A stretch of DNA of 64,000 bases, taken from Helianthus annuus (taxonomy: Eukaryota > Streptophyta > Magnoliopsida > Asterales > Asteraceae). Of this stretch, positions 11,583 to 24,795 are shown piece by piece (position 1 is the stretch's first letter; the number at the start of each line of letters is the position of its first letter). The notes below the pieces were generated by a model. It was not told the DNA's origin. It was given only the letters and a program-made list of their open reading frames with translations, and searched no databases. Made by a program: the position numbers and the translations under genes. The DNA lies in contig NC_035435.2 of assembly GCF_002127325.2 (NCBI RefSeq), forward strand, positions 130,913,788-130,977,787. The letters are read 5' to 3'.

Positions 11583-12418
11583 GTAAAGTGTTACATGTGT
11601 TACCAGTTTCATTGTACATTTACAGTTAAGGGGATATAATGCAAACTAGGAAGAAAAACATAAGTACTCATTGATGGTGACGCGTAGTTTGTTGCTCGAT
11701 AAAGTTTTTGTCCCTGTAATATGCGTACGTTGTAACATTTGTGATTGTAATCATTGTGAACAGTTCTATTATCAATAAAACAATGTTATTAGATCCCAAT
11801 GTTTGTTTGGTTGTGTTTTACATTTTTCATGTTTTGACTTTCGTTCCATTTCAAACTCTACATCGCTTTCTAGAGAGTTATACGCTAACTGGTGCGTAAA
11901 CGTACTTAGTTAATGCGACAAATACTCTGGAACATCAACATATACTCAACATACCTTAAATAACCTTTACATAGCTTAGAAATAGGCTTTGAGGGGTTTG
12001 GTATGCTAAAACAAACTTTTGGATCATTCAGGGGCTAAAAGTGTCAAAAAGTGCACAAGTTTGCACTTTCGCGCATAACTTACGTTCTGAATACATCCGG
12101 ACATCCAAAAATTTATGTAAGCATCATAATATTATGCCTTAGTGTTTGGCATGAGAAAAATCCATTCGTCGCGTCATTTGGATCGTCTTTCGCTCTTATG
12201 CGCATTCTGTCGTAATTAAGCGAACATCGCGATCGTACGGCCAAACGAACCAACATCTGACATATTTTTGAGCATGTTTCATGTCCACAATGTTTAGGCA
12301 TCATTTTAGGGCCTTAAAGTTGGCTTTACGGGCCTTAGAAGTGTCGGAAATGGCTTAAACATGCAACAGGGACCAAAACTGCCAATTCTGAAACTTTGTG
12401 CAGATCAGACATAGGCAG

Positions 12419-12656
12419 GCGGCCCGCCTGAGTTTTGTCAGATCCTGATGCGGGCCGCATGGCCCCTTCAGTAACAAAATTTATGTCTTTCTTGCAAATC
12501 TGGCCTTTCAAACACACCAAAGGGCAATGCCCTTTCACCATTTCAGGAGCTAAGGGTCATTTTGAGCCACCACAACTTTGTGACAAGTGTACGCTTAAGA
12601 TCGTGGCACGATATTCAAGAAACGATCCTAACGGCTCTACTTTTCCTATAAATACC
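12419..12656 (+). promoter_or_regulatory. LTR promoter of element 2: GCGGSCCGC pair and TATA box
   Basis: GCGGCCCGC at 12419 and GCGGGCCGC at 12450 are 31 bp apart. TATAAATACC lies at 12647. The same layout recurs at 21241/21272 with TATA at 21469, at 26129/26160 with TATA at 26356, and at 35091/35122 with TATA at 35318. Confidence 0.6.
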
Positions 12657-13682
12657 CCCCCCCTTTGGTGTAAAACCCACAAAAATCTGATCGAAATGCT
12701 CTAAGTTGATGCCATTGCTTCATACCTGAGCTCTTTGATCTAGATTAGCATTCGGGGACCCTCCGTAAGTATTCTTTCGTTCTTTTATCCGCTTTTCGAG
12801 TCCGAAAGTCAAAGTTTTGTTTGACTTTCTATGTGACCAGCCTATGGTCAACACGAAGTTTATGGAACTTCATAACGTGAGCGTGATCACGATGGTTATA
12901 GTCCGTAGTGACTATACCTACTGATTACCACGTTATCTAGGCTCAGTGACGAGTCGTAGTTTCGGCCAAAATGCGCATTCTTGCGTATTTTGTAACCAAA
13001 CCACTCGTGAGCATCAAAGCCATTTGTTTTGATGCCAAACCTGTTTTCTAAACTTAGTTAAGTATGTTCTAACATGCTTAGCTCGTCACTTTTAGTGTAG
13101 TGCTTATATAGGGTCGTAAGGTAAGCGATCTAAACCATCGCTTATACTTTCGAACCCGACCCATTTGGTCGATCATTAGGATCCGACCAAACACATTAGG
13201 TGACCATAGCTATAACCTTCCGAGGTTATACCTTCTGGTCACGATGTTAGGCGTTCCAAACGCGTTCTACGCGAACGACGCGTAAAGGTAGCATAAGCTA
13301 CCTAAACGGGTCGTAATGGGCCGTAAGCACTTAGGTTTGGTTTCATTTTAGTATGTAGGCTTTGTTAAACCATATTTCACGAGTCTCCGTACTCGTTTGG
13401 TTTACGAACCCGCATACTATCCGATCCATCCGATTTTGGTCCGGTATATTAATATAGCTACCTATTAGGTGCCGTTTGATATTCCGTGATCTCTAGCATT
13501 GTGTGATTATTACACAAGGAATTCAAAGCAATCTCAGGTGAGTACATTGAACCCCTCTTTTACTGTTTTCCAAACTGTTTTGGGGTGAAACACATGTGCC
13601 TACTTGTTACTTTCATGCTTTCCCTGTTTTCACATCATATGCCTGCTATGTTCGTTAGTACATTATAGTACATGTTTTCATT

Positions 13683-14000
13683 ACATTTCATGCTATCTAT
13701 GCCCATTGTGTACGTACTTAGTACATTGCTTTACAATACATTTCATGCTATGTATGCCCATTGTGTGCGTACTTAGTACATTCCTTTACAATACATTTCA
13801 TGCTATGTATGCCCATTGTGTGCGTACTTAGTACATTGTTTTACAATACATTTCATGCTATGTATGCCCATTGTGTGCGTACTTAGTACATTGCTTGACA
13901 TTACATTTTCATGCTATGTATGCCCATTGTGTGCGTACTTAGTACATAGTTTCACATTGCATTTCATGCTATTTATGCCCATTGTGTGCATACTTAGTAC
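13683..14000 (+). repeat. 56-bp tandem repeat in LTR of element 2, six copies
   Basis: The unit starts with CATTTCATGCTATGTATGCC and includes a GTACTTAGTAC palindrome. Six copies are present here and six in the 3' LTR (about 22500-22825). The ORFs that run through the array reflect the repeat, not a protein. Confidence 0.85.
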
Positions 14001-15242
14001 AATTGCTTACATCACATGCCTTCATTTTGGTATGACATTTGGTTTGTTTAACATGGAACAATACATTCATTAACATTAGCTACGCCGTTCGTTAGTAGGT
14101 AGTGGTACCATAGGAATTGACAACTCCCGTTCCTGAAATCCTGGGTTTGTTTGGATTGGAAGGAATGACCGAATTCGATATACATAACTTAGATAAACCA
14201 TTAATTTGTTTAAGGGTTTATTGCCACAGTCTCAAGGCTTGGATGTATGCATATTTCACAATTCCGTACAAATGTTTATATCAGTAGAGCATGCATTGTT
14301 CCACAAAACATAACGTTGATTTAAACCATGTTTTACTTCAACACCTTGTTTTGTGCATTTTACATATGGTTGAGTTGATACATCTCGCTTACCATACAAG
14401 ATATATTTTGGGTACACATTACATTATCTACATTGAACATAAACATTTTGACATTGATATACATACTTGGTGGTTTACATTGAACATAGACATTTCGACA
14501 TGGTTTACACAATAACACTTGACAATTGATTTATACATGAACAATTTACATGGTGGTTGGTTTTGGGTAAATGGTTGGAGTAACGTGGCGTATGTAATAT
14601 GATACAAACATGGTGGATACGCCGCTGGTACTTCCTATATATAAATGCTTGTATAATATTACATATCGTAGCGTTATCCAAGTCATTTCAGTTTAGACAC
14701 ATTACATTTTACACAAATAACATACTCTTCACAAGACATTATTTTTACAAACAACTTATCTTATTCAACTCATTTTACTTGGTTACTCGTTTAACCTTAC
14801 ACTTATCTATACATATCATCTGATATTATCGTTTTTCAAATGGTTTACAAAGCAAGACAAATTACAAGGTTCATGACTGACTGTTATTAAACATTTCTTT
14901 AAACTCAAGTCATGAATCCCATTTTCACAAAACCTATGTATCTCACAGGCATTTTTATGCCGACGTACCTACTTTCACATGTGTTTTCAGGAGCTGTTCC
15001 ATAAGATGATGATCATGATACTAGGGCGGACCTGTGCCTTAGAGCCTAAAAATGAAGATAGGCTAGTTTAATTTTGTTATGAACTCTCTGTTTCCTGTTT
15101 AAGACAATGTAACACTTCTGTTTAATAAATAAAATGTAACTTTGATTTCCATGGTTATGAAACAATTAATTCTGTCCACAACACTCCCCGGCGTTTCCGC
15201 CGCGGTTGCACGTTACACGCGGCCGGGGTGTGACAGAAGAGT

Positions 15243-15255
15243 TGGTATCAGAGCC
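15243..15255 (+). other. Primer binding site of element 2
   Basis: TGGTATCAGAGCC, eight bases after the 5' LTR, matches the initiator tRNA-Met type. A leader of about 590 bp follows and ends in CTCTTTTAG just before the gag ATG, which resembles a splice acceptor. Confidence 0.9.
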
Positions 15256-15843
15256 ATTGGTTATAGGGAATTAGGTTATTAGTAATGCTTGGATCTAGAC
15301 TATAACCTTCTAGGACCCTAACACAAGTTGTCTTGTGTTTAGATTTTAAAACATGCACTTCACCTATCCTTAGGTGATAACCACAACGGGAACTTCGGTT
15401 CCGAATCCGCTTTGAAAATTAATCATCTGTTCTAGGATGATTGATTACTAGGTTTTGAACCCTCTGTTATAAGGTTTTGAACCCCTTTGAATTTCCAAAA
15501 ATCTCGTCAAGGTTTTCGGGTTTTAATAGTGTGAACACGTGCGAACTGGAAGAGTGAATGCCTGTACCCTGGGTTTTCTGTCTAAGGCTAGAGTGTTCGT
15601 ACAAATCCACATAATCGGACCAGTCACTCTTACCTGGGAACTCTTGGGGTGAGTGTTCACTTATAGGCGAGCATGTCTTCGCAATGCATTATTATCGACC
15701 CATTTACTTTGATTAGACATTATGTGTCGCTTGTTTGCTTTGCGATGCGTAACCACCATCTTTGCATTTATTGATTCTGTTTCATCTTATTCTCTTCATC
15801 CAATCATCTCACTCGTTTCCTTTCATGTTTTTCCTCTTTTAGA

Positions 15844-18800
15844 ATGCCTCCTCGACGCGAACACCAGATAGCAACTGCCGAGCTGGAAGAAATTATTGCG
15901 CAGCAGATGGCTGCTCAATTCCCAAATCTCTTTGCTCAATGGAACCAAGCCAACAACAACAACAACAACAATGGTACATTCAATTTCAAGAACTTTAACT
16001 CGGCTAAACCACTCAAGTTTAGTGGTTCTGAGGGAGCAACTGGGCTTCTTCAATGGTTCGAGAGCATCGAGAATACTTTTCGCCACGTGCAGTGTCCGGA
16101 TAATCGCAAGGTCGTGTTTTCTTCGAGCGTGTTTCAGAAGAGGGCTCTTACATGGTGGAATGGGGTAATGAGAGACCGTGGTGCAGATATTGCTCTAGCA
16201 CAGACATGGGCTGAACTGAGAGCTCTTATGATGAGGGAGTTTTGTCCTCGTCATGTGCAACGAGCGTTGGAGAAAGAGTTTGATGATTTGAAGCAAGATA
16301 GTGGCGAGCACAGGGCTTATACTGATAGGTTTGAGGAGTTGAGTCTGCTTTGCCCGACTATGGTCGCCCCACTTGACAAGGCTATCGAGAGGTACATCGA
16401 CGGCCTGCCTGACTCGGTACAAGACATTATTACTGGTAGCAACCCTACCACACTCCGTCAGGCAATCGAGTTATCAGCGACACTGACTGAGTCGTAGATT
16501 CGGAAGAATAAACTACACAGGAAGGGTGACAAGGGCAAGAAACAGTCGTCTGACAAGGAAGATAGCAAGAAAGGTCAAAACAAAAATGGAAGGGATTCTA
16601 GTTCATCGAAAAAGGGAAAGAAGCGTAAGGCTTCCCAAAACTATGCTGTCACTGCCCAAGCTAACCAGGCAGCTCCCAACCAAGCCGCACAGCCTCCAGC
16701 AAAGAAGCCCTATTCAGGAAGTGCACCTTTGTGCAATCGATGCAACAGTCACCATCAGCCGCAACATCAGTGCCGTTTCTGTACTAACGGTGGGAAGTCA
16801 GGTCCTCTTGCCGATGTTTGTCGGTTTGCTCAAAATCGCGCAGTTCAGAACCCGGCTCAACAAGTTGCTCAGCTTCCTGCTCAGCAACAGGGTCAAGCTG
16901 CACGACCACAATACCCACCAGGTGCTTGTTATAACTGTGGGGATCTGACCCACTACAGAAACCGGTGCCCAAGACTAGCCAACCAGAACCAGAATGCAAA
17001 CCAGAATCAGGCTCAGGCTCGAGGGCGAGTCTTCAACATGAATGCTCAAGAGGCACAAGCAGACAATGAAGTGGTGAACGGTACGTTCTTTATTAATAAT
17101 CAGCCAGCATCTGTTCTTTTTGATTCGGGTGCCGACAAGAGTTTTGTGTCATTGTCTTTTGAGCCAATGCTTCGCGTGTCTAGAACGAAACTAGGTAAAC
17201 CTTTGACAGTAGAGGTTGCCAGTGGTGAACCCATTGTTCTTAATTCTGTTCTACGCGAGTGCCAGTTGAACCTTAACAACCATATTTTTCCTATTGACCT
17301 CACGCCAATGCAACTTGGAAGCTTCGACGTTATTGTGGGTATGGATTGGTTATCTAAGCATCGCGCAGAGATAGTTTGTTCTGAGAAGATTGTTCGTGTG
17401 CCGCTGTCGACAGGCGAGATCCTACAGGTTCGTGGTGAGAAGCCTGCCGGTGGTCTCAAACTCATGTCTTGTTTTAAAGCACGGAAGTATCTACGGAAGA
17501 ACTATGTGGCTTTCTTAGCACATGTTACAGCAGATAAAGGCAAAGGTAAGACTATTTCAGATATTCCTGTCGTTCGGGATTATTCTGAAGTTTTCCCTGA
17601 AGAGTTACCCGGTCTACCTCCAGCACGCCAAGTCGAGTTCCGTATTGATCTCGTACCTGGTGCAAATCCCATTGCCAGAGCTCCATACCGTCTTGCACCG
17701 TCTGATATCAAGAATTATCTAAGCAGCTTCAGGAGCTCTCCGACAAAGGTTTTATCCGTCCTAGCTTTTCACCTTGGGGTGCTCCCGTTCTTTTTGTCAA
17801 GAAGAAGGATGGATCTTTTAGGATGTGTATCGATTATCGTGAGCTTAACAAGCATACCATCAAGAATCGATATCCCCTACCTCGCATTGATGATCTCTTT
17901 GATCAATTGCAAGGCGCTTCTTATTTTTCAAAGATTGATCTGCGATCTGGATATCATCAGCTTCGTGTGCATGAAGAAGATATTCCCAAGACAGCGTTCC
18001 GTACTCGTTATGGGCATTATGAGTTCACAGTCATGCCATTCGGTTTGACTAATGCTCCTGCTGTTTTCATGGACTTGATGAATAGGGTCTGCAAGCCTTA
18101 TTTAGACAAGTTCATCATCGTTTTCATTGATGACATCTTGATATATTCTAAGACGTGAGCTGATCATGAGCAACATCTTCGTCTTACTTTGGAACTCCTA
18201 AAGAAAGAGCAACTTTTCGCCAAATCCTCCAAGTGTGAATTCTGGCTTAAAGAGGTTCAATTCTTAGGACACATTGTCAACGAACAAGGTATTCATGTAG
18301 ATCCCTCCAAGATCAGTGCGATTAAGGATTGGGATATACCCACTACTCCTACTGAAGTTCGTTCTTTTCTTGGTCTAGCGGGTTATTACCGCCGCTTCAT
18401 TGAGAACTTCTCAAAGATTGCAGTTCCTCTAACTGCTCTAACTCAGAAGAACAAGCCATTTAATTGGGGATTCAAGCAAGAGGAAGCTTTTCTGACTTTG
18501 AAACAAAAACTTTGCGACGCGCCTGTCCTAACTTTGCCTGAGGGCAATGATGATTTCGTCGTTTATTGCGATGCATCTAAACTAGGCCTTGGCTGCGTCC
18601 TGAAGATTCATGAGAAGAACTACACCACTCATGATCTTGAGTTGGGTGCAGTTGTCTTCGCTCTTAAGATCTGGAGACACTACTTGTACGGTACAAAATG
18701 TGTGGTTTTCACAGACCACAAAAGTCTCTAGCATATCTTCAATCAGAAAGAGCTCAACATGAGGCAACGACGCTGGGTTGAACTTCTAAACGACTACGAC

Positions 18801-20360
18801 TGCGAGATTCGCTACCATCCTGGTAAGGCGAATGTCGTAGCCAATGCTTTGAGTCGCAAGGAACGTACTAAGCTTCATTGTGTTCATGTCCAATCTGTTA
18901 TTCAAGCTCAAACCGATATCCAAGCCCGTACTTCTCAGGCTCAGCAAGCTTGTGTTTCACAAGGTTTGATGGATAAGGAATTTCCTTATCACATAACTCC
19001 TGCTCTTGAACTGAAAGACAATGGATCATATTACTTCATGGACCGTTTGTGGGTCCCGAGCCAAGATAATCTTCGTACCTTGCTTATGGATGAAGCCCAT
19101 AAGTCTCGTTATTCTATTCATCCTGGCTCAGATAAGATGTATAAGGATCTTTGTATTCAGTATTGGTGGCCTGGTATGAAGAAAGACATTGCCTTATACG
19201 TATCCAAATGCCTTACTTGTCTTAAAGTCAAGGCTGAACATCAGCGTCCTTCCGGATTATTAGAGCAACCAGAGATCCCAGTTTGGAAATGGGAAAATAT
19301 TACTATGGATCTCATTACTAAACTCCCGCGCACAAAGAAAGGTCACGATGCCATCTGGGTAGTCGTTGATCGTCTTACAAAATCAGCGCATTTCTTGCCA
19401 ATCCGTGAGGATTTTTCGGCTGACAAACTTGCTCAAATCTACATGGATGAAATTGTAGCTCGGCATGGTGTTCCTTTGAACATCATTTCTGACAGAGATG
19501 CTCGTTTCACTTCTCATTTTTGGAGAACCATGCAATCTGCTATGGGGTCCCAACTTAATTTGAGCACAGCCTATCATCCGCAAACGGATGGTCAATCTGA
19601 AAGAACAATCCAGACACTGGAGGATATGCTTAGAGCTTGTGTGATCGATTTTGGTGGTAGTTGGGATTCACATCTTCCGTTGATTGAATTCTCCTACAAC
19701 AACAGTTATCACTCCAGCATCAACATGGCTCCTTTCGAGGCTCTCTATGGTCGAAAATGTCGTTCACCAGTCTGCTGGAATGAGATTGGCGAGGCTCAAC
19801 TTACTGGACCTGCCCTCATTTTAGAGACAACAGAAAAGGTTAAGAAAGTTCGTGATAACCTTCAGACAGCTAGAAGACGTCAAAAGAGTTACGCGGACCT
19901 AAAACGCAAGCCCTTGGATTTTCAAGTCGGTGATCGTGTATTACTTAAGGTCTCACCTTGGAAAGGTGTGATCAGATTCGGAAAGAAAGGAAAACTTGCA
20001 CCTAGATACGTTGGACCATTCAAGATCGTCGAAAGAATCGGTAAGGTAGCCTACAGACTTGAGTTACCTCCTGAACTTGGAAATGTTCATCCAACCTTTC
20101 ACGTGTCCAATCTCAAGAGGTGTTTAGCTGATGAGAACCTCCACATACCTTTTGACGAAATTCGTGTTGATAAAACACTGAAATTTGTTGAGAAACCGGT
20201 AGAAATCATGAAACGTGAAGTCAAGTGGCTTAAACGCAAGCGCATTCCTTTGGTCAAGGTTCGATGGGAATCTAAGCGTGGACCCGAGTTTACTTGGGAA
20301 CGTGAACATCAAATGAAGGCGAAATATCCGCATCTTTTTCCACGAGTTTCCTCTAAATAA
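15844..20360 (+). pseudogene. gag-pol: gag-pol of element 2, multiply broken
   Basis: gag starts at the ATG at 15844 (MPPRREHQ). In-frame TAG at 16495; frameshift by loss of one base near 17706, just before RT; TGA at 18156; a 42-bp in-frame deletion near 18600 that removes the RNase H block containing YASRQL; TAG at 18729. Compared with element 3, every stop is a C-to-T change (CAG, CGA, CAG). The first CCHC knuckle has lost a Cys (now Gly) and its His (now Pro); the second ([14 protein letters not shown]) is kept. Protease LFDSGAD, RT FIDDIL, integrase HHCC and D-D-E motifs and the chromodomain-like tail (KAKYPHLF) are readable. It cannot make a full polyprotein. Confidence 0.92.
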
Positions 20361-20381
20361 ATTTCGGGACGAAATTTCCAC

Positions 20382-20393
20382 AAGTAGGGGAGA
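20382..20393 (+). other. Polypurine tract of element 2
   Basis: AAGTAGGGGAGA lies two bases before the 3' LTR and is identical in element 3. Confidence 0.85.
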
Positions 20394-20394
20394 C

Positions 20395-23300
20395 TGTAAC
20401 ATTTGTGATTGTAATCATTGTGAATAGTTCTATTATCAATAAAACAATGTTATTAGATCCCAATGTTTGTTTGGTTGTGTTTTACATTTTTCATGTTTTG
20501 ACTTTCGTTCCATTTCAAACTCTACATCGCTTTCTGGAGAGTTATACGCTAACTGGTGCGTAAACGTACTTAGTTAATGCGACAAATACTCCGGAACATC
20601 AACATATACTCAACATACCTTAAATAACCTTTACATGACTTAGAAATAAGTTTTGAAGGCTTTGGTATGGCAAAAACAAGTTAATTCGCTTACAGGGACT
20701 AAACTTGACAAACTACGAAAGTATGCCAATTTGAACTGTAACGAACATTCCGGAACATGTCCATAAGTTAAACATACCATAAATATCCTTTACATAGCTT
20801 AGAAATAGGCTTTGAGGGGTTTGGTATGCTAAAACAAACTTTTGGATCATTCAGGGGCTAAAAGTGTCAAAAAGTGCACAAGTTTGCACTTTCGCGCATA
20901 ACTTACGTTCTGAATACATCCGGACATCCAAAAATTTATGTAAACATCATAATATTATGCCTTAGTGTTTGGCATGAGAAAAATCCATTCGTCGCGTCAT
21001 TTGGATCGTCTTTCGCGCTTATGCGCATTCCGTCGTAATTAAGCGAACATCGCGATCGTACGGCCAAACGAACCAACATCCGACATATTTTTGAGCATGT
21101 TTCATGTCCACAATGTTTAGGAATCATTTTAGGGCCTTAAAGTTGGTTTTCGGGCCTTAGAAGTGTCGGAAATGGCTTAAACATGCAACAGGGACCAAAG
21201 CTGCCAATTCTGAAACTTTGTGCAGATCAGACATAGCCAGGCGGCCCGCCTGAGTTTTGTCAGATGCTGATGCGGGCCGCATGGCCCCTTCAGTAACAAA
21301 ATTTTTGTCTTTCTTGCAAATCTGGCCTTTCAAACACAACAAAGGGCAATGCCCTTTCACCATTTCAGGAGCTAAGGGTCATTTTGAGCCACCACAACTT
21401 TGTGACAAGTGTACGCTTAAGATCGTGGCACGATATTCAAGAAACGATCCTAACGGCTCTACTTTTCCTATAAATACCCCCCCCTTTGGTGTAAAACCCA
21501 CAAAAATCTGATCAAAATGCTCTAAGTTGATGCCATTGCTTCATACCTGAGCTCTTTGATGTAGATTAGCATTCGGGGACCCTCCGTAAGTATTCTTTCG
21601 TTCTTTTATCCGCTTTTCGAGTCCGAAAGTCAAAGTTTTGTTTGACTTTCTGTGTGACCAGCCTATGGTCAACACGAAGTTCATGGACCTTCATAACGTG
21701 AGCGTGATCACGATGGTTATAGTCCGTAGTCACTATACCTACTGATTACCACGTTATCTAGGCTCAGTGACGAGTCGTAATTTCGGCCAAAATGCGCATT
21801 CTTGTGTATTTTGTAACCAAACTACTCGTGAGCATCAAAGCCGTTTGTTTTGATGCCAAACCTGTTTTCTAAACTTAGTTAAGCATGTTCTAACATGCTT
21901 AGCTCGTCACTTTTAGTGTAGTGCTTATATAGGGTCGTAAGGTAAGCGATCTAAACCATCGCTTATACTTTCGAACACGACCCATTTGGACGATCATTAG
22001 GATCCGACCAAACACATTAGGTGACCATAGCTATAACCTTCCGAGGTTATACCTTGTGGTCACGATGTTAGGCGTTCCAAACGCGTTCTACGCGAACGAC
22101 GCGTAAAGGTAGCATAAGCTACCTAAACGGGTCGTAATGGGCCGTAAGCACTTAGGTTAGGTTTCATTTTAGTATGTAGGCTTTGTTAAACCATATTTCA
22201 CGAGTCTCCATACTCGTTTGGTTTACGAACCCGCATACTATCCGATCCTTCCGATTTTGGTCCGGTATATTAATATAGCTACCTATTAGGTGCCGTTTGA
22301 TATTCCGTGATCTCTAGCATTGTGTGATTATTACACAAGGAATTCAAAGCAATCTCAGGTGAGTACATTGAACCCCTCTTTTACTGTTTTCCAAACTGTT
22401 TTGGGGTGAAACACATGTGCCTACTTGTTACTTTCATGCTTTCCCTGTTTTCACATCATATGCCTGCTATGTTCATTAGTACATTATAGTACATGTTTTC
22501 ATTACATTTCATGCTATGTATGCCCATTGTGTGCGTACTTAGTACATTGCTTTACAATACATTTCATGCTATGTATGCCCATTGTGTGCGTACTTAGTAC
22601 ATTGCTTTATAATACATTTCATGCTATGTATGCCCATTGTGTGCGTACTTAGTACATTGTTTTACAATACATTTCATGCTATGTATGACCATTGTGTGCG
22701 TACTTAGTACATTGCTTGACATTACATTTTCATGCTATGTATGCCCATTGTGTGCGTACTTAGTACATAGTTTCACATTGCATTTCATGCTATTTATGCC
22801 CATTGTGTGCATACTTAGTACAATTGCTTACATCACATGCCTTCATTTTGGTATGACATTTGGTTTGTTTAACATGGAACAATACATTCATTAACATTAG
22901 CTACGCCGTTCGTTAGTAGGTAGTGGTACCATAGGAATTGACAACTCCCGTTCCCGAAATCCTGGGTTTGTTTGGATTGGAAGGAATGGCCGAATTCGAT
23001 ATACATAACTTAGATAAACCATTAATTTGTTTAAGGGTTTATCGCCACAGTCTCAAGGCTTGGATGTATGCATATTTCACAATATCGTACAAATGTTTAT
23101 ATCAGTAGAGCATGCATTGTTCCACAAAACATAACGTTGATTTAAACCATGTTTTACTTCAACACCTTGTTTTTTGCATTTTACATATGGTTGAGTTGAT
23201 ACATCTCGCTTACCATACAAGATATATTTTGGGTACACATTACATTATCTACATTGAACATAAACATTTTGACATTGATATACATACTTGGTGGTTTACA

Positions 23301-24056
23301 TTGAACATAGACATTTCGACATGGTTTACACAATAACACTTGACAATTGATATATACATGAATAATTTACATGGTGGTTGGTTTTGGGTAAATGGTTGGA
23401 GTAACGTGGCGTATGTAATATGATACAAACATGGTGGATACGCCGCTGGTACTTCCTATATATAAATGCTTGTATAATATTACATATCGTAGCATTATCC
23501 AAGTCATTTCAGTTTAGACACATTACATTTTACACAAATAACATACTCTTCACAAGACATTATTTTTACAAACAACTTATCTTATTCAACTCATTTTACT
23601 TGGTTACTCGTTTAACCTTACACTTATCTATACATATCATCTGATATTATCGTTTTTCAAATGGTTTACAAAGCAAGACAAATTACAAGGTTCATGACTG
23701 ACTGTTATTAAACATTTCTTTAAACTCAAGTCATGAATCCCATTTTCACAAAACCTATGTATCTTACTGGCATGTTTATGCTGACGTACCTACTTTCACA
23801 TGTGTTTTCAGGAGCTGTTCCATAAGATGATGATCATGATACTAGGGCGGACCTGTGCCTTAGAGCCTAAAAATGAAGATAGGCTAGTTTAATTTTGTTA
23901 TGAACTCTCTGTTTCCTGTTTAAGACAATGTAACACTTCTGTTTAATAAATAAAATGTAACTTTGATTTCCATGGTTATGAAACAATTAATTCTGTCCAC
24001 AACACTCCCCGGCGTTTCCGCCGCGGTTGCACGTTACACGCGGCCGGGGTGTGACA
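20395..24056 (+). repeat. 3' LTR of element 2 (3662 bp)
   Basis: Full-length partner of 11731-15235. It keeps both halves of the internal imperfect duplication (about 20630-20800). It ends TGTGACA, followed by the TACGT target duplication. Confidence 0.95.
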
Positions 24057-24097
24057 TACGTGTCTGAACCAAAATTAATATTAATGTGATATTATAG

Positions 24098-24345
24098 GGT
24101 TCAACGAGACTGAGAAGCAACACGAAGAAAGTAAACTGGGGTGTAGTGAAGTTGGGGACGAAGCAAATGAAGGCGTCAAAGGTGATAAGATTGTTCATGA
24201 TGCTGGAAATTCAAGTGGAGGTGACTGTAGTCTGGGTGGGGTAGAACATATTGAAGGACAAGGGAGCGGGGATAAAAGTGATGTTGAACAAGTCCATAAG
24301 CCGTTGGGTTTAATGCGTGCGATATTGCGTTTTAAAGCAGCAGCG
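24098..24345 (+). pseudogene. Acidic, glycine-rich exon of the Ulp1-type gene
   Basis: Bounded by ATTATAG and a GTGCAG donor. The open frame has many Glu, Asp, Gly and Ser residues (EESKLGCSEVGDE, GGVEHIEGQGSGD) and looks disordered. It begins shortly after element 2 and resumes the host gene reading. Confidence 0.5.
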
Positions 24346-24452
24346 GTGCAGGGTGTACGTGGTAGTGCTCCGTCCCATTTCAGATTGTCTGTTTTTTATA
24401 GTGTGCTTTATTAGTTTATTCTGTTTTAACATGTGTCATGTTTCTTTGACAG

Positions 24453-24701
24453 TTGACGGTGGCTCTGACATGCAGTTGGTTAGAAAGGATGTATATAGTG
24501 TTGAGGCAGCAGGAGATGTACCTCCCCCTGTCAATAATGTGGATGCGAAGGACGATGATCAGCAGATCACCATTTTAGAAGCGAATGACGCAAAAAAGGA
24601 TAAGATTTCTGAACAGGGGTTTATCTGTGATGAAGAGGTAGCCAAAAGTGCTGAGATGGAAGTTAAGCTTACTGACCAGGTTGAAGGGAATGACAATGAA
24701 G
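24453..24701 (+). pseudogene. Acidic exon of the Ulp1-type gene
   Basis: It follows TTTCTTTGACAG and ends before GTAATC. The frame reads Asp- and Glu-rich sequence (VNNVDAKDDDQQ, KLTDQVEGNDNEG). The preceding intron holds a TTAACATGTGTCA motif at 24426. No domain recognised. Confidence 0.5.
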
Positions 24702-24795
24702 GTAATCTTCAGAAACCATTTTATTTGTATGGTCGTAAAAACTCTATATTCACCATGTTTAGCCATCTCTAATTTATTCAAGAATGTTTATGCAG

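Larger units (their letters stand above)
8890..11603. repeat. Palindromic TAACAYRTGTTA motif cluster A (MULE)
   Basis: Copies start at 8890 (one mismatch), 9037, 10097, 10367 (partial), 10951, 11315, 11348 and 11591 (degenerate). All lie in introns or their edges. The core is CATGTG, CACATG or CATATG between TAA and TTA arms. Confidence 0.8.
11731..15235 (+). repeat. 5' LTR of element 2 (3505 bp)
   Basis: It is 157 bp shorter than its partner because one copy of an internal imperfect duplication is missing near 11961-11985. It contains a TATA box (12647), six copies of a 56-bp tandem repeat (13683-14000) and a GC-rich inverted repeat at its 3' end (15186-15228). The many small ORFs in it are not supported as genes. 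Confidence 0.95.
11731..24056 (+). mobile_element. LTR retrotransposon 2 (Ty3/gypsy, Tekay-like, very long LTRs)
   Basis: This 12326-bp element is flanked by a perfect TACGT duplication (11726-11730 and 24057-24061). The LTRs begin TGTAACATTTG and end GGGGTGTGACA. The primer site and gag-pol are of the same type as in element 3. It lies in an intron of the Ulp1-type gene, in sense orientation. Its coding region is broken by three stops, one frameshift and one in-frame deletion. Confidence 0.95.

Noticed and set aside
12435..12704. ORF of 89 codons over the LTR promoter, present in elements 2 and 3
   Set aside because: It overlaps the GC boxes and TATA box, and element 3 does not keep the frame.
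13604..14073. Repetitive Cys/His-rich ORFs in LTRs of elements 2 and 3
   Set aside because: They are translations of the 56-bp tandem repeat; some start at GTG or TTG and they end within repeat units.
24317..24772. 151-codon ORF spanning an intron and exon of the Ulp1-type gene
   Set aside because: The first part reads through a donor and an AT-rich intron; only the part after 24453 matches an exon.
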